Below, one piece after another: positions 21,178 through 33,124 of a stretch of DNA of 64,000 nucleotides. Every line of letters starts with the position of its first letter. The first letter of the stretch is position 1. The DNA comes from Rhynchopus euleeides. Taxonomy: Eukaryota; Euglenozoa; Diplonemea; Diplonemida; Diplonemidae. The notes under the pieces were generated by a model that was not told the DNA's origin, searched no databases, and worked only from the letters and a program-made list of their open reading frames with translations. The stretch spans positions 558,001-622,000 of the forward strand of contig OY723320.1 of NCBI GenBank assembly GCA_963210315.1. The letters run 5' to 3'. The position numbers and the translations under genes were made by a program.

Positions 21178-22467
21178 AGCAAATTAGTGCACTTGGTTGA
21201 TTCCCCCCGATTCCCCCCAGTACATTGTCGTACTTGGACGATTCCCCCCGATTCCCCCCAGTACACTGTCGTACTTGGACGATTCCCCCCGATTCCCCCC
21301 AGTACATTGTCGTACTGGGACGATTCCCCCCGATTCCCCCCAGTACACTGTCGTACTTGGACGATTCCCCCCGATTCCCCCCAGTACATTGTCATACTTG
21401 GACGATTCCCCCCGATTCCCCCCAGTACACTGTCGTACTTGGAAGATTCCCCCCGATTCCCCCCAGTACATTGTCATACTTGGACGATTCCCCCCGATTC
21501 CCCCCAGTACATTGTCGTACTGGGACGATTCCCCCCGATTCCCCCCAGTACACTGTCGTACTTGGACGATTCCCCCCGATTCCCTCCAGTACATTGTCAT
21601 ACTTGGACGATTCCCCCCGATTCCCCCCAGTACACTGTCGTACTTGGAAGATTCCCCCCGATTCCCCCCAGTACATTGTCATACTTGGACGATTCCCCCC
21701 GATTCCCCCCAGTACACTGTCGTACTTGGACGATTCCCCCCGATTCCCCCCAGTACATTGTCGTACTGGGACGATTCCCCCCGATTCCCCCCAGTACACT
21801 GTCGTACTTGGACGATTCCCCCCGATTCCCCCCAGTACATTGTCATACTTGGACGATTCCCCCCGATTCCCCCCAGTACACTGTCGTACTTGGAAGATTC
21901 CCCCCGATTCCCCCCAGTACATTGTCATACTTGGACGATTCCCCCCGATTCCCCCCAGTACACTGTCGTACTTGGACGATTCCCCCCGATTCCCCCCAGT
22001 ACATTGTCGTACTGGGACGATTCCCCCCGATTCCCCCCAGTACACTGTCGTACTTGGACGATTCCCCCCAGTACATTGTCATACTTGGACGATTCCCCCC
22101 GATTCCCCCCAGTACACTGTCGTACTTGGACGATTCCCCCCGATTCCCCCCAGTACATTGTCGTACTGGGACGATTCCCCCCGATTCCCCCCAGTACACT
22201 GTCGTACTTGGACGATTCCCCCCAGTACATTGTCATACTTGGACGATTCCCCCCGATTCCCCCCAGTACACTGTCGTACTTGGACGATTCCCCCCGATTC
22301 CCCCCAGTACATTGTCGTACTGGGACGATTCCCCCCGATTCCCCCCAGTACATTGTCGTACTGGGACGATTCCCCCCGATTCCCCCCAGTACATTGTCAT
22401 ACTTGGACGATTCCCCCCGATTCCCCCCAGTACACTGTCGTACTTGGACGATTACCCCCGATTCCCC
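21178..22467 (+). repeat. 41-bp satellite, array A4, with higher-order structure
   Basis: About 31 units. Marker variants (TACTGGGACG, CACTGTCG, TTGGAAGATT) recur in fixed order. TACTGGGA occurs at 21,311+, then +205, +246, +246, +154, +154 and +41 bp. These are multiples of 41, with 154 equal to four units minus a 10-bp block, showing amplification of 4-6-unit blocks. Confidence 0.9.
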
Positions 22468-22505
22468 CTACGAACGACTTTAGTCGAGTGGCTTCGCCAC
22501 GGTAA

Positions 22506-22828
22506 GGGAGATTTAGAATAGGGAGGAGCGGCGCGCGCGAGGTTTCTGTTGCTGTTTGCTTGCTGTTTTTGCTGTGTTGTTTCCCATCACTGTTGCTGCA
22601 TAGTGCAGTTTCCGCCACGTGCGTTGCACGGTTGGACGGGGGCGCGACCACCACCACCCTTCATCAGGAAATCGGGTTGTGTGTGCGTTGGTGCTCGGCC
22701 CCTCTCGCAGATCTTGACTAGGCAGGCTGTCCCCCCTCCTCTCTCCGGCCCTCTGGGCAAATTATTGCTTTGTTGTGTTTCTCGCGTCGCGCGAAGATAC
22801 TTGCTCCGCACTATTCACTAAATCTCCC
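22506..22828 (+). mobile_element. Element L, short form, copy 2
   Basis: Same as 7,463-7,785 (shift 15,043). Confidence 0.75.
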
Positions 22829-24578
22829 AGTACATTGTCATACTTGGACGATTCCCCCCGATTCCCCCCAGTACATTGTCATACTTGGACGATTCCCCCC
22901 GATTCCCCCCAGTACATTGTCGTACTTGGACGATTCCCCCCGATTCCCCCCAGTACATTGTCATACTTGGACGATTCCCCCCGATTCCCCCCAGTACATT
23001 GTCATACTTGGACGATTCCCCCCGATTCCCCCCAGTACATTGTCATACTTGGACGATTCCCCCCGATTCCCCCCAGTACATTGTCATACTTGGACGATTC
23101 CCCCCGATTCCCCCCAGTACATTGTCGTACTTGGACGATTCCCCCCGATTCCCCCCAGTACATTGTCATACTTGGACGATTCCCCCCGATTCCCCCCAGT
23201 ACATTGTCGTACTTGGACGATTCCCCCCGATTTCCCCCAGTACATTGTCGTACTTGGACGATTCCCCCCGATTCCCCCCAGTACATTGTCGTACTTGGAC
23301 GATTCCCCCCGATTCCCCCCAGTACATTGTCATACTTGGACGATTCCCCCCGATTTCCCCCAGTACATTGTCGTACTTGGACGATTCCCCCCGATTCCCC
23401 CCGATTCCCCCCAGTACATTGTCGTACTTGGACGATTCCCCCCGATTCCCCCCAGTACAGTGTCGTACTTGGACGATTCCCCCCGATTCCCCCCAGTACA
23501 TTGTCGTACTTGGACGATTCCCCCCGATTCCCCCCAGTACATTGTCATACTTGGACGATTCCCCCCGATTCCCCCCAGTACATTGTTATACTTGGACGAT
23601 TCCCCCCGATTCCCCCCAGTACATTGTCGTACTTGGACGATTCCCCCCGATTTCCCCCAGTACATTGTCATACTTGGACGATTCCCCCCGATTCCCCCCA
23701 GTACATTGTCGTACTTGGACGATTCCCCCCGATTCCCCCCAGTACATTGTCATACTTGGACGATTCCCCCCGATTTCCCCCAGTACATTGTCGTACTTGG
23801 ACGATTCCCCCCGATTCCCCCCAGTACATTGTCATACTTGGACGATTCCCCCCGATTCCCCCCAGTACATTGTCGTACTTGGACGATTCCCCCCGATTTC
23901 CCCCAGTACATTGTCATACTTGGACGATTCCCCCCGATTCCCCCCAGTACATTGTCATACTTGGACGATTCCCCCCGATTCCCCCCAGTACATTGTCATA
24001 CTTGGACGATTCCCCCCGATTCCCCCCAGTACATTGTCGTACTTGGACGATTCCCCCCGATTCCCCCCAGTACATTGTCATACTTGGACGATTCCCCCCG
24101 ATTCCCCCCAGTACATTGTCATACTTGGACGATTCCCCCCGATTCCCCCCAGTACATTGTCATACTTGGACGATTCCCCCCGATTTCCCCCAGTACATTG
24201 TCATACTTGGACGATTCCCCCCGATTCCCCCCAGTACATTGTCGTACTTGGACGATTCCCCCCGATTCCCCCCAGTACATTGTCATACTTGGACGATTCC
24301 CCCCGATTCCCCCCAGTACATTGTCATACTTGGACGATTCCCCCCGATTCCCCCCAGTACATTGTCATACTTGGACGATTCCCCCCGATTCCCCCCAGTA
24401 CATTGTCGTACTTGGACGATTCCCCCCGATTCCCCCCAGTACATTGTCATACTTGGACGATTCCCCCCGATTCCCCCCAGTACATTGTCGTACTTGGACG
24501 ATTCCCCCCGATTCCCCCCAGTACATTGTCATACTTGGACGATTCCCCCCGATTCCCCCCAGTACATAGTCGTACTTA
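22829..24578 (+). repeat. 41-bp satellite, array A5
   Basis: Equivalent to A2, followed by the same hairpin at about 24,561-24,646. Confidence 0.9.
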
Positions 24579-24646
24579 GCGGATTCCCCCGTGCTGGGGG
24601 GAATTGGGGGAAATCCGCCAAGTATGACTGTGTACTGGGGGGAATC

Positions 24647-25464
24647 GGGAGATTTAGTGAATAGTGCGGAGCAAGTATCTTCGCGCGACGCGAGAAGCAC
24701 AACAAAGCAATAATTTGCCCAGAGGGCCGGAGAGGGGAGGGGGGACAGCCTGCCTAGTCAAGATCTGCGAGAGGGGCCGCTGCTGGTGCATCAGGGCGAT
24801 CACCTCGCCCATGCCCCCACCCGCCGCCGGCTGCTGGGGGGCCACCGAGGAGGAGGCCACCGGGGCCGTGGACTCCCCGCGGAGGCGCGCCACCGACTCC
24901 ACCTGCCCCAGCCGCCCCGTGCATAGCTGCACCGTCGCCAGCAGCCTCACCAGCGCGATCCCCGACCAGTCGCCGACCCCCTGGACGAGCGCGTCCAGGG
25001 CCGACGGGAGGATGCGGTCCTGCGCGATGTTCTTCGTCGCAGCCTCCGCGAGCAAGCTCCTCAGGGTGCCGAGGAGGGCGGGGTACGGCACCTTCTGCCG
25101 GACGAGGCCCGCCTGCACCACGTCGACGTTCACCGCCGCGAGCTGCGCGGTCGGGGGGGACCAGTCGTACGACTGCCCTTTCCCCCCCTCCAGGTGCGCC
25201 TCCAGCTCGGCCAGAGTCTTGCACTCTGTCATTGTTGTGTGTGTGTGCGGGTGTTTAAAAGGCGAGAGGGGCCGAGCACCAACGCACACACAACCCGATG
25301 TCCTGATGAAGGGTGGTGGTGGTCGCGCCCCCGTCCAACCGTGCAACGCACGTGGCGGAAACTGCACTATGCAGCAAAAGTGATGAGAAACAACACAGCA
25401 AAAACAGCAAGCAAACAGCAACAGAAACCTCGCGCGCGCCGCTCCTCCCTATTCTAAATCTCCC
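24647..25464 (-). mobile_element. Element L, long form, copy 2
   Basis: Equivalent to 9,604-10,421, with the 12-bp direct repeat at 24,767 and 25,262. Confidence 0.8.
24654..25232 (-). CDS. Hypothetical protein carried by element L (copy 2)
   Basis: Same 192-codon frame as 9,611-10,189, with no difference seen. Start ATG at 25,232, stop in the element terminal repeat. Function unknown: a helical soluble-looking N-terminal part, an Ala/Pro/Gly linker and a basic tail. It sits between oppositely oriented satellite arrays, so any promoter must lie in the CA-rich 40 bp upstream of the ATG or in the element leader. Confidence 0.5.
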   Translation of the reverse strand: MTECKTLAELEAHLEGGKGQSYDWSPPTAQLAAVNVDVVQAGLVRQKVPYPALLGTLRSLLAEAATKNIAQDRILPSALDALVQGVGDWSGIALVRLLATVQLCTGRLGQVESVARLRGESTAPVASSSVAPQQPAAGGGMGEVIALMHQQRPLSQILTRQAVPPPLSGPLGKLLLCCASRVARRYLLRTIH

Positions 25465-25501
25465 TTACCGTGGCGAAGCCACTCGACTAAAGTCGTTCGT
25501 A

Positions 25502-25980
25502 GGGGGAATCGTCCAAGTACGACAATGTACTGGGGGGAATCGTCCAAGTACGACAATGTACTGGGGGGAATCGGGGGGAATCGTCCAAGTATGACAATGT
25601 ACTGGGGGAAATCGGGGGGAATCGTCCAAGTACGACAATGTACTGGGGGGAATCGGGGGGAATCGTCCAAGTATGACAATGTACTGGGGGGAATCGGGGG
25701 GAATCGTCCAAGTACGACAATGTACTGGGGGGAATCGGGGGGAATCGTCCAAGTATGACAATGTACTGGGGGGAATCGGGGGGAATCGTCCAAGTATGAC
25801 AATGTACTGGGGGAAATCGGGGGGAATCGTCCAAGTACGACAATGTACTGGGGGGAATCGGGGGGAATCGTCCAAGTATGACAATGTACTGGGGGGAATC
25901 GGGGGGAATCGTCCAAGTACGACAATGTACTGGGGGGAATCGGGGGGAATCGTCCAAGTATGACAATGTACTGGGGGGAG
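25502..25980 (-). repeat. 41-bp satellite, array A6, inverted
   Basis: Equivalent to A3. Confidence 0.9.
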
Positions 25981-28709
25981 GGTGTATGATTTTCCGGATT
26001 TTCCTGTTTTTTCTTTTTTTTTTTGCATCCGTCAGGTGGACCACCGGGTGGGGAGAGATCCGGTGTGAGGCACTTGGGTCCGTCCAGGTGGGCAGGGGGA
26101 ACCTGGGGGCGGGGGGCCTCAAAACCCGTCTACCAGTGCCGCTTCTAATCTCGTCGGTCTTGTCCCAACCACCACCAGCCAGCCCAGAACGCCCTGACGC
26201 TGCGACCTCGTCGATTTTTCCGTTTCGCCCATCCGCCCAACTCCGCCAACCCAACCAGCCCTACCCTTTCTCCCAGTCAGGGCGGTACTCACACGAGCGG
26301 CAAAGCGCTGGGGGAGGGGGGGGGGGGGGGGACATCAATAGGGGAGGGGAGGGGAGGGGGGAGGAAGGGAGGGGAGGAAGGGGGGGGGGGGTTATGTTGT
26401 TTCTAACCCAGACCTGCTGTGCAGAGCCCGGGGGAGGGGGTGGCCAGCCCCTGTCTAACCATTCACAACGGCCACCTGCACACATCTATGAAAGGGGGGG
26501 GGGGAAGGTCCCGGGGGGGGGGGGGGGGGTGGTGGGGGTGGGGACGCTGCTCCGCCTACTCGCCCCGCTCCACCTCCGTCTGCAGCTTGCGCATGTAGAC
26601 GCGCAGGCTGACCCCCGGCTCCCTCGTCTGGTTCCCGGGCTCGGCCTGCGCGCCCCCTTGCAGGATGCGCGCCTGCAGCCACTCCGCCGCTACGTCACCT
26701 GCCACCCTGGGCGAGAGGGGGCAAAGGCCATAGTATGTACTAGAAATTTGCCACTGGTTGACACAAGGGCGAATTTCGAGAAAAATCCGAAAATCAGGAA
26801 AAATCAGGTTTTTTTCGGATTTCCGGGATGGTCACCATACACCCTCCGGAAAAAAATCCGAAATTTTTGGGTCGAAAATTTTTTTTTTCTGACCCGAAAA
26901 TCTGTGTCTGCGGACTGCCACACTGTGAAAAATCGGAAAATTTCCGAAAAAAGTCGAAAATTTTGGCCTTTCCTGGCCTATGTGGTCCCAAAGGGCCCGG
27001 GTTGCCCGGATTTTCACCCAAAAACACCCCAAAAAATTTTCCGCCATATCACCCCCCAGACACTAGGAGGGTGTATGATTTTCCGGATTTTCCTGTTTTT
27101 TCCCGATTTTCCGAAAAATTTGCCACTGGTTGACACAAGGGCGAATTTCGAGAAAAATCCGAAAATCAGGAAAAATCAGGTTTTTTTCGGATTTCCGGGA
27201 TGGTCACCATACACCCTCCGGAAAAAAATCCGAAATTTTTGGGTCAGAAATTTTTTTTTCTGACCCGAAAATCTGTGTCTGCGGACTGCCACACTGTGAA
27301 AAATCGGAAAATTTCCGAAAAAAGTCGAAAATTTTGGCCTTTCCTGGCCTATGTGGTCCCAAAGGGCCCGGGTTGCCCGGATTTTCACCCAAAAACACCC
27401 CAAAAAATTTTCCGCCATATCACCCCCCAGACACTAGGAGGGTGTATGATTTTCCGGATTTTCCTGTTTTTTCCCGATTTTCCGAAAAATTTGCCACTGG
27501 TTGTCACAAGGGCGAATTTCGAGAAGGACGTCGGTAAAGCCGAGCCCTTTGTACAACCGTTTCACTTCGACTTCTTTTCGGCTGTCTGTTTGTTTGCGTT
27601 TCCAGTCCCGTGCCTGTCTGTCGTCCGGACGCCCTGTTTTTATGGTCTTCTCCTGTTGCTCCGTCACGCCGCCTCATGTTCTGGGGTTGCACGTGTTCTT
27701 CTCGCTGTTGCGGCGCTGCCTGAAAGAACCCCCGTCCGCCCCTCTCGGCTCCATCTCCGAGTGCCTACCTCGTTCTGTCCGCTTTCCCTAGGAGGTACAG
27801 AGAGACCCCCTCTCCCCGCCGAGCATCTCAGAAGATGCCGTGTCCCGCATCCAAATGTAGTTGCAGGTGCCCTCGGTTGCGGTGTTGTAGCGCAGTCCGC
27901 GCCGGTCGGAGGCCACACGCCACTCTGGAGTGCCTCCCACCGTCTGAGACCCCGGGCCCCCCATGGGCTGGGGGGGCCTTCCATCGGCATGGCAATGCCT
28001 ACCAGGTGTCGGACGCGATTCCGACTGTAAAGTGTCACAGTCTGTGGCTCGTCGATGCCAAGATCCTCGTTACGGTCCGATGAAACTGGGTGTTATTCGG
28101 AGCCCTACAACTGCAACACGGGAGGCTTGACAACCGGCTCCTGATGCAGGGAACGTATGCTGCAATTTTATCTGCGTTCATGCAGGCGTTGCCCCGCCTG
28201 CAAGGTGACCGTCTTTTGCTGTCCTCAGGTGTACCGTACCCTGAATGGGAACGGGAGAACGTTCCTCTCGGGCATGCTACGTTGTCGAAAACTTTGCGAT
28301 ACACGGCCAGCTTCCTCGTGGCCTCATGTTCTTCTGTCCCTTCTGTTGTGATGCGTCTCATGGATGTGCCCTGCAGGGCTTCCACACAGTGTCGAGGAGT
28401 GATCCTCGCACGGAAAAACAATTGGCTTGGTCTTCCCGCTTTCGGGCTCCCGTCTCCGAGAGCCCAGCACAGTTTTGAGTCGGACCTGGGATAGCGGTTC
28501 GAACGGGAATTTCGGGCCGAACCCTGAAATTCTCCAACACCCCATATCGCACCTGAGACGCGGCTTCCTTATCTGAGGGGCCGCGTCCAAATACACGGAC
28601 TTTGCTAAACTGGACCCAACTCCCCACACTCTTTTTTTGGCCATTTTTCCAAAAAATCCCCCCATTTTTTACAAAATTTTACAGAATTTACAGTTCGTTA
28701 TACATCCTC
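25981..28709. other. Copy of 10,938-13,666; no confident gene
   Basis: Holds the poly-G spacer, the 371-bp tandem repeat (26,744-27,526) and the stretch with overlapping open frames. See the entries for copy 1. Confidence 0.5.
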
Positions 28710-28959
28710 CATGGAAAATTCGTGAGGGGGGTCCCGCTGGGTGGGTGGGTGGCTGGGGTGGGGCGGCGAGCTGCCGCCATCCTATACTGTGCCGCATACT
28801 GCACCGCCATCCTATACTGTCCTGCCATCCCTACTGTCCCGCCAGCCTATGCTGTACCGCCGCATGCCGTAGTACACGGCTCTCTCGCCTCTGCCACATG
28901 TGGCCAACAGCACAGTGTGTCGGCTTGCGACCTGCACTACCACCTGCACCTGCGACCTG

Positions 28960-30430
28960 ATGGATTCCAGTGCAGTGAAGACGAAGTCCGTGTGTGCAGC
29001 CGCCAACTATGCGGCACATGACCCTGCCTTCGCCGCATTCATCGCGAGAGAATGTCCGCATGTAATCAAGGTGTCTGGGCTACTGTGGCAAAAAGCTTCG
29101 AACGGCCGCTTCTGCACCACTGCGGCCGCCTGTTGGTCCCTCTCGCAGCTCGTTGACGGCGACGATACCGTCCTCGATTTCCTCCTGCGCATCCTTCTTT
29201 CGTGAAGTTGCAAATAGGGATACGAAGACGTACGAGGCTGTGATGGAGTTGGAGGGGGACCGCGAGACTGTGCGGAGGATGGGAATCTGCTTCGCGCACC
29301 TCGTGTACCCCTGCATTCTGTTTGTGTCACGGTTCTCGAAGAGCGAGGCCCAGGCAAGTGACACTTGCCAGCTCGGGTTCTCCTCGGAGTTGTTCCGCTT
29401 CCTCGCCTGGCGCTTGTGGCAAGCGGAGGCGAATGCAGAGGACGGGTACCTCCAGAGCTGGAGAGATCACCAGGAAGACTGCTTCGGCCAGTCCCTGTGC
29501 CTCTCGTTCGAGTCTGCAACGTGCACACTGAAGGGCAGTGTTCCCGAGGAACTGGCGATGACTATGGAAATGCATGTACAATTGCTTGCACTGTAAATTT
29601 TGACTATCCTCCTCGCCGCACAGGTGTCAGAGGAACAGTTGAATCTTCTCGCTGAATCTGGTGTCGCCAAATACTATGGTGTCCAGGGCATCTCGAAGGG
29701 TTCGACCCTCTGCCCCAAGGTGGACAAGGCCGACGCTGAGAAGTTTCTCCGCACAGCCATCCACCGGTTTGCTTCCGGTTGCTACACCGAGTACAAGAGA
29801 TACTCCCAGTCCACGGAAGGGATGGCTGCAGAGAGAACAGGCGCACTGGGACCTGCGGTCCTGGAAGGGGTCTGCGGCAGGATGCGGAGGGTGTTGATGA
29901 TGAATGGGGGGGTCGCTATCCGGGATGGTGTCCTCCGTGCCAAGCTCTGTTGCATGCAGCATTGGGTTGATGGCACCTCTCCAGGTGTCACAGAGGCCCA
30001 GATCTCTTCTCTGAGGGGAAAGCTGGAGGCGGTGCAGGAGAGGAAGCTCCGTATTGGCAAGCTGCGACTTGCGGAACTCGAAGTCGCGAGGATTGCAGAC
30101 AATACCGCATCTGAACGCAAGCGCAAGCGGACTGCCTTGATTGACAGTATTTGCATTGTATTCCACTGTGATGTGTCGTGGTTAAAGGGGGTGTTGGTGC
30201 AGCAAGCCCTGGCACGCGGGATCCTCAACTGCCAGAGTAAAAACAAACCCGCTATTCTTGAACTCATTGAGAGTATGGACCGGTGTTTTACTCTGTCGGA
30301 ACTGAGGGAATATGCGGAGGCGAGGGAACTCGTAGTCCGCCCAGAGTGGAATCAGGAAGAGTTACTCGCGAAGCTTCAGGACCACGACACGGAACACATC
30401 GAGATTCCAGAGGTTGAAGAAGGAGAGTAG
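28960..30430 (+). CDS. Gene X copy 2: unknown protein with SAP-like C-terminus
   Basis: The most complete copy of a three-copy family. Exon 1 begins near ATG 28,960 and ends at 29,575; a 48-bp GT-AG intron (29,576-29,623) keeps phase 0 (EELAMTMEMH | VSEEQLNLL); exon 2 ends at TAG 30,430. The 5' part changes frame near 29,150-29,205, so another intron or an old frame break remains unresolved there. Exon 2 codes about 268 residues: charged helices, a basic SERKRKRT patch, then FTLSELREYAEAREL...EELLAKLQDHD. The last part resembles a SAP motif (DNA-binding helix-turn-helix of about 35 residues), followed by an acidic end. Repetition and a SAP-like end suggest a DNA-associated protein, perhaps of a mobile element; this is inference. 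Upstream lie short ATCCTATACTGT repeats, and 400 bp downstream are shared with copy 3. Confidence 0.55.
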
Positions 30431-30900
30431 AGCGTAGACGGTACAGAGGCTGGAGTAAGTCAGAGCCGTAGAGAGTGCGGGTGCCACAGCCCCAAAAAAA
30501 CCCCCCCCCCCTCCCCTCACTTCCTGCCTGCAGGTCCCTTTTTGTTGTAACCCTCAACCAGCAAAGTGCCCCTGAACTGATCTCCCACTCCTCTCCTCCC
30601 AGCATTCACAGGCACAACTGCCTGAACCAGACCCACATTTCACGGGTGAATTTTGTCACCTAGACCACAAAAATGACCCCACTACGATCCGCGCGGAGTC
30701 CAAAAAGTACAATGGGGGAAGAAAATCACGATTCTGGGAGGTCGAATTTTTCCACCCAAGAAAATAAGTTTTGACACCCCCCCCCCCCCTTTTTCGGTGA
30801 CCCAAAAAGTACCCAAGAAGTACCCAAATTGGGGTGAAACAGGAGGCCCTCAGGCACCAAAAATTCACTAAACACGGAGTGTTTAGTGTTTTCAAAGGCC
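30431..30900. repeat. 3' flank of gene X, shared with copy 3
   Basis: Aligns to 49,667-50,069. It contains the recurrent motif TGACCCCACTACGATCCGC (30,674) and GGTGACCCAAAAAGTACC, both found again elsewhere in the window. Confidence 0.7.
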
Positions 30901-30904
30901 GGGG

Positions 30905-31274
30905 TCCCTCCCTCCCTCCCTCCCTCCCTCCCTCCCTCCCTCCCTCCCTCCCTCCCTCCCTCCCTCCCTCCCTCCCTCCCTCCCTCCCTCCCTCCCTCCC
31001 TCCCTCCCTCCCTCCCTCCCTCCCTCCCTCCCTCCCTCCCTCCCTCCCTCCCTCCCTCCCTCCCTCCCTCCCTCCCTCCCTCCCTCCCTCCCTCCCTCCC
31101 TCCCTCCCTCCCTCCCTCCCTCCCTCCCTCCCTCCCTCCCTCCCTCCCTCCCTCCCTCCCTCCCTCCCTCCCTCCCTCCCTCCCTCCCTCCCTCCCTCCC
31201 TCCCTCCCTCCCTCCCTCCCTCCCTCCCTCCCTCCCTCCCTCCCTCCCTCCCTCCCTCCCTCCCTCCCTCCCTC
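30905..31274. repeat. (TCCC)n microsatellite, about 92 copies, uninterrupted
   Basis: About 370 bp of uninterrupted TCCC. The frames across it (PSLPPSLPP or REGGREGG) are not genes. Confidence 0.95.
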
Positions 31275-31365
31275 ACCCCCAGGGGGGTTAATACCTGAAA
31301 TTTCGTGACACCGCACGAACCGATGGATTCGATATCTGTGCCGAAAAAATGGTCACCGCATGGTT

Positions 31366-31457
31366 GCATAGCGGCCGTTTTAAAAAATCCCTTGTATTTT
31401 GTGGACTTGCAAAAACGGCCGCTGATTTTCAGCATTTTAAAAAACGGCCGTTTTTTT
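31366..31457. repeat. ACGGCCGT palindrome cluster
   Basis: Three copies of an (A)nCGGCCGTTTT-type palindrome within 90 bp. The same word returns at 34,157, 34,187 and 34,258. Confidence 0.55.
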
Positions 31458-31499
31458 TACCTGGGAATTTTGTATGGGCCGTGGGTCAGCAGGCGAGAT

Positions 31500-32460
31500 C
31501 CCACCACCAGGAGTGCCTCCCCACTGCAAGGGATACCCTGCAGCAAGCATTGTGAGCGCGCCTTCAAGTATGATGCGAAGAGTTCAGACTTCGTGGACCA
31601 CTTTGACGGACCGCGCCATATCAAGAAGAAGAAGAACGCAGCGTTGAAAGTGCAGAGCCAGGGAAACAGCTGGCGCTGTCGGAGTGCGATACCCTCAGTG
31701 GCAGGCTTGCAACTTCGGATCGCCCGGGGTGCGTTGTTCACCGGCTGGCATGGTGCATGATGCTGTCAAGAAGTGTGTCCCGAGGAGGGGCTGAACATGG
31801 TTGCGGCCAATCTAGGCACGTGTGTCGTGGATGACCGTGCAGGCAGAGGTGGGTGTCGCTCACTGGCATCAGGGCTCTTCCGACAGAGCTTTCCCTTGAT
31901 ATCGGCGACAGCACCCCGGATGAGAAGGATACCGCCTTCGCTGATTTATTCCCGAAGGCACGGGCGATCATCCCGGGCAATATGCAGCACCAGCTGGATG
32001 GGTTCACGACCGCACTGGCGCTGAAGGATGTGCTGTGCCACATCTCTGACGCAGCTGAGAGGGAGAAGCAGGCGAGCAAGACGGCACCACCGGCCGTGCG
32101 ATCCCGCTTCTCTCCGACACACACTACCTGCACCGCTTGAGTGGATCTGCACCTTGCACCACGTCCCCGGGCATTTATACAATCTTCCGGGCCCGCTGCA
32201 GGACAGCGGCCCTGCTACGTGTGCGTCGCTTCTGCGGTTGGCAGAGATGCCCACGAAATCGCTGGGCTCGAGTCCCACCTGCAGGCCGCCGTCCGCCTGA
32301 CGGCACCCCTCGCATCGAGGCTCCAGAAGTACTGCGATGCGCAGCTGGGTGTGCCAACGGCGTGCCCCTGTCGACGCAGTGTACACCGACATTGAGAATG
32401 TCATCGAGAAAGTGTCTGAGGTGGGGAAGTACGACCCCCCAGTGCCCCTGGCAGTAGAGG
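31500..32460 (+). pseudogene. Decayed coding region, possible zinc-finger protein
   Basis: Coding character shifts between frames. An N-terminal piece reads CSKHCERAFKYDAKSSDFVDH with a following GPRHIKKKK, spacing reminiscent of a BED/C2H2-type finger of the kind seen in hAT transposases. Then comes PEEGLNMVAANLGTCVVDD, followed in another frame by LSLDIGDSTPDEKDTAF and a conserved-looking PGNMQHQLDGFTTALALKD. Frames break several times, so it is either a multi-exon gene whose introns could not be placed or a pseudogene. The hAT relation is only a suggestion. Confidence 0.35.
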
Positions 32461-32599
32461 AGGGACCCTTAGCACGGGCTGCTGAAACAAAAATTCTGCG
32501 AATTTCTTATTGTGTTATTTTGACCCTCCAACCCCAAAAGTGGTCCCAAAATGACGATCTGCAACTGGCAGCGACTGTAACACCCCTAGTACATGCCAT

Positions 32600-33080
32600 T
32601 TTTTTCACTGCGACCGATTTTTTGTCATTTTGGGTCCTTTTCCCTTAGGGTTTTGGTGGAGAGAAGGCCAAAAAGTGACAAAAAATCGGTCGCACATCAT
32701 CAGAAATCGGTCACAGTCCAGTTAGACCACCAAAACATGTTTTTTTGGGCTCTGGGACATGTCAAAATCGGTCACATCCCAAAAAAATGCCGCCAGGGGG
32801 GTATTTCTGGCTATTTCGTCAGGTGTGACCGATTATTTCGGCGTTTGGTGACTGTTCCGCGACATTTTCGTGGCCACCCCCGGCTGGGTGCGTGTCGCGT
32901 TGCACAGAGTTGCGGATCAGACCGGAAATGTGTCTGACATTTTCAGAGCCTTGTCATAATCGGTCACACCGAAAGAATGTGGCTCCCGGGGCGTATTTCT
33001 GGCCCTTTGTCCAGGTGTGACCGATTTGTTGCGTGATTTGTGATGGTTCCAGCAGTTTTTCATGACCACCCCGGTTGGGT
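32600..33080. repeat. AATCGGTCAC repeat cluster with ~190-bp direct repeat
   Basis: The words GTGACCGATT and AATCGGTCAC occur about seven times in both orientations. A segment starting GGGTATTTCTGGC (about 32,797) recurs at about 32,990 with the same following sequence (TGACCGATT, GACCACCCCGG). Confidence 0.6.
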
Positions 33081-33124
33081 GCTGCCCGTTCCCCGTTTCG
33101 ATTCGAATTTGACGCAGTTATTTG

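Larger units (their letters stand above)
22468..29526. repeat. Second copy of 7,425-14,483 (apparently identical)
   Basis: A constant shift of 15,043 bp holds across satellite A5, both L forms, the poly-G tracts, the 371-bp tandem repeat and the 5' part of gene X. Every open frame has the same length in both. Copy 1 is ended by the N run; copy 2 continues. Confidence 0.9.

Noticed and set aside
30656-31435. REGGREGG / PSLPPSLPP proteins over the (TCCC)n tract
   Set aside because: They are produced by the tetranucleotide repeat alone.
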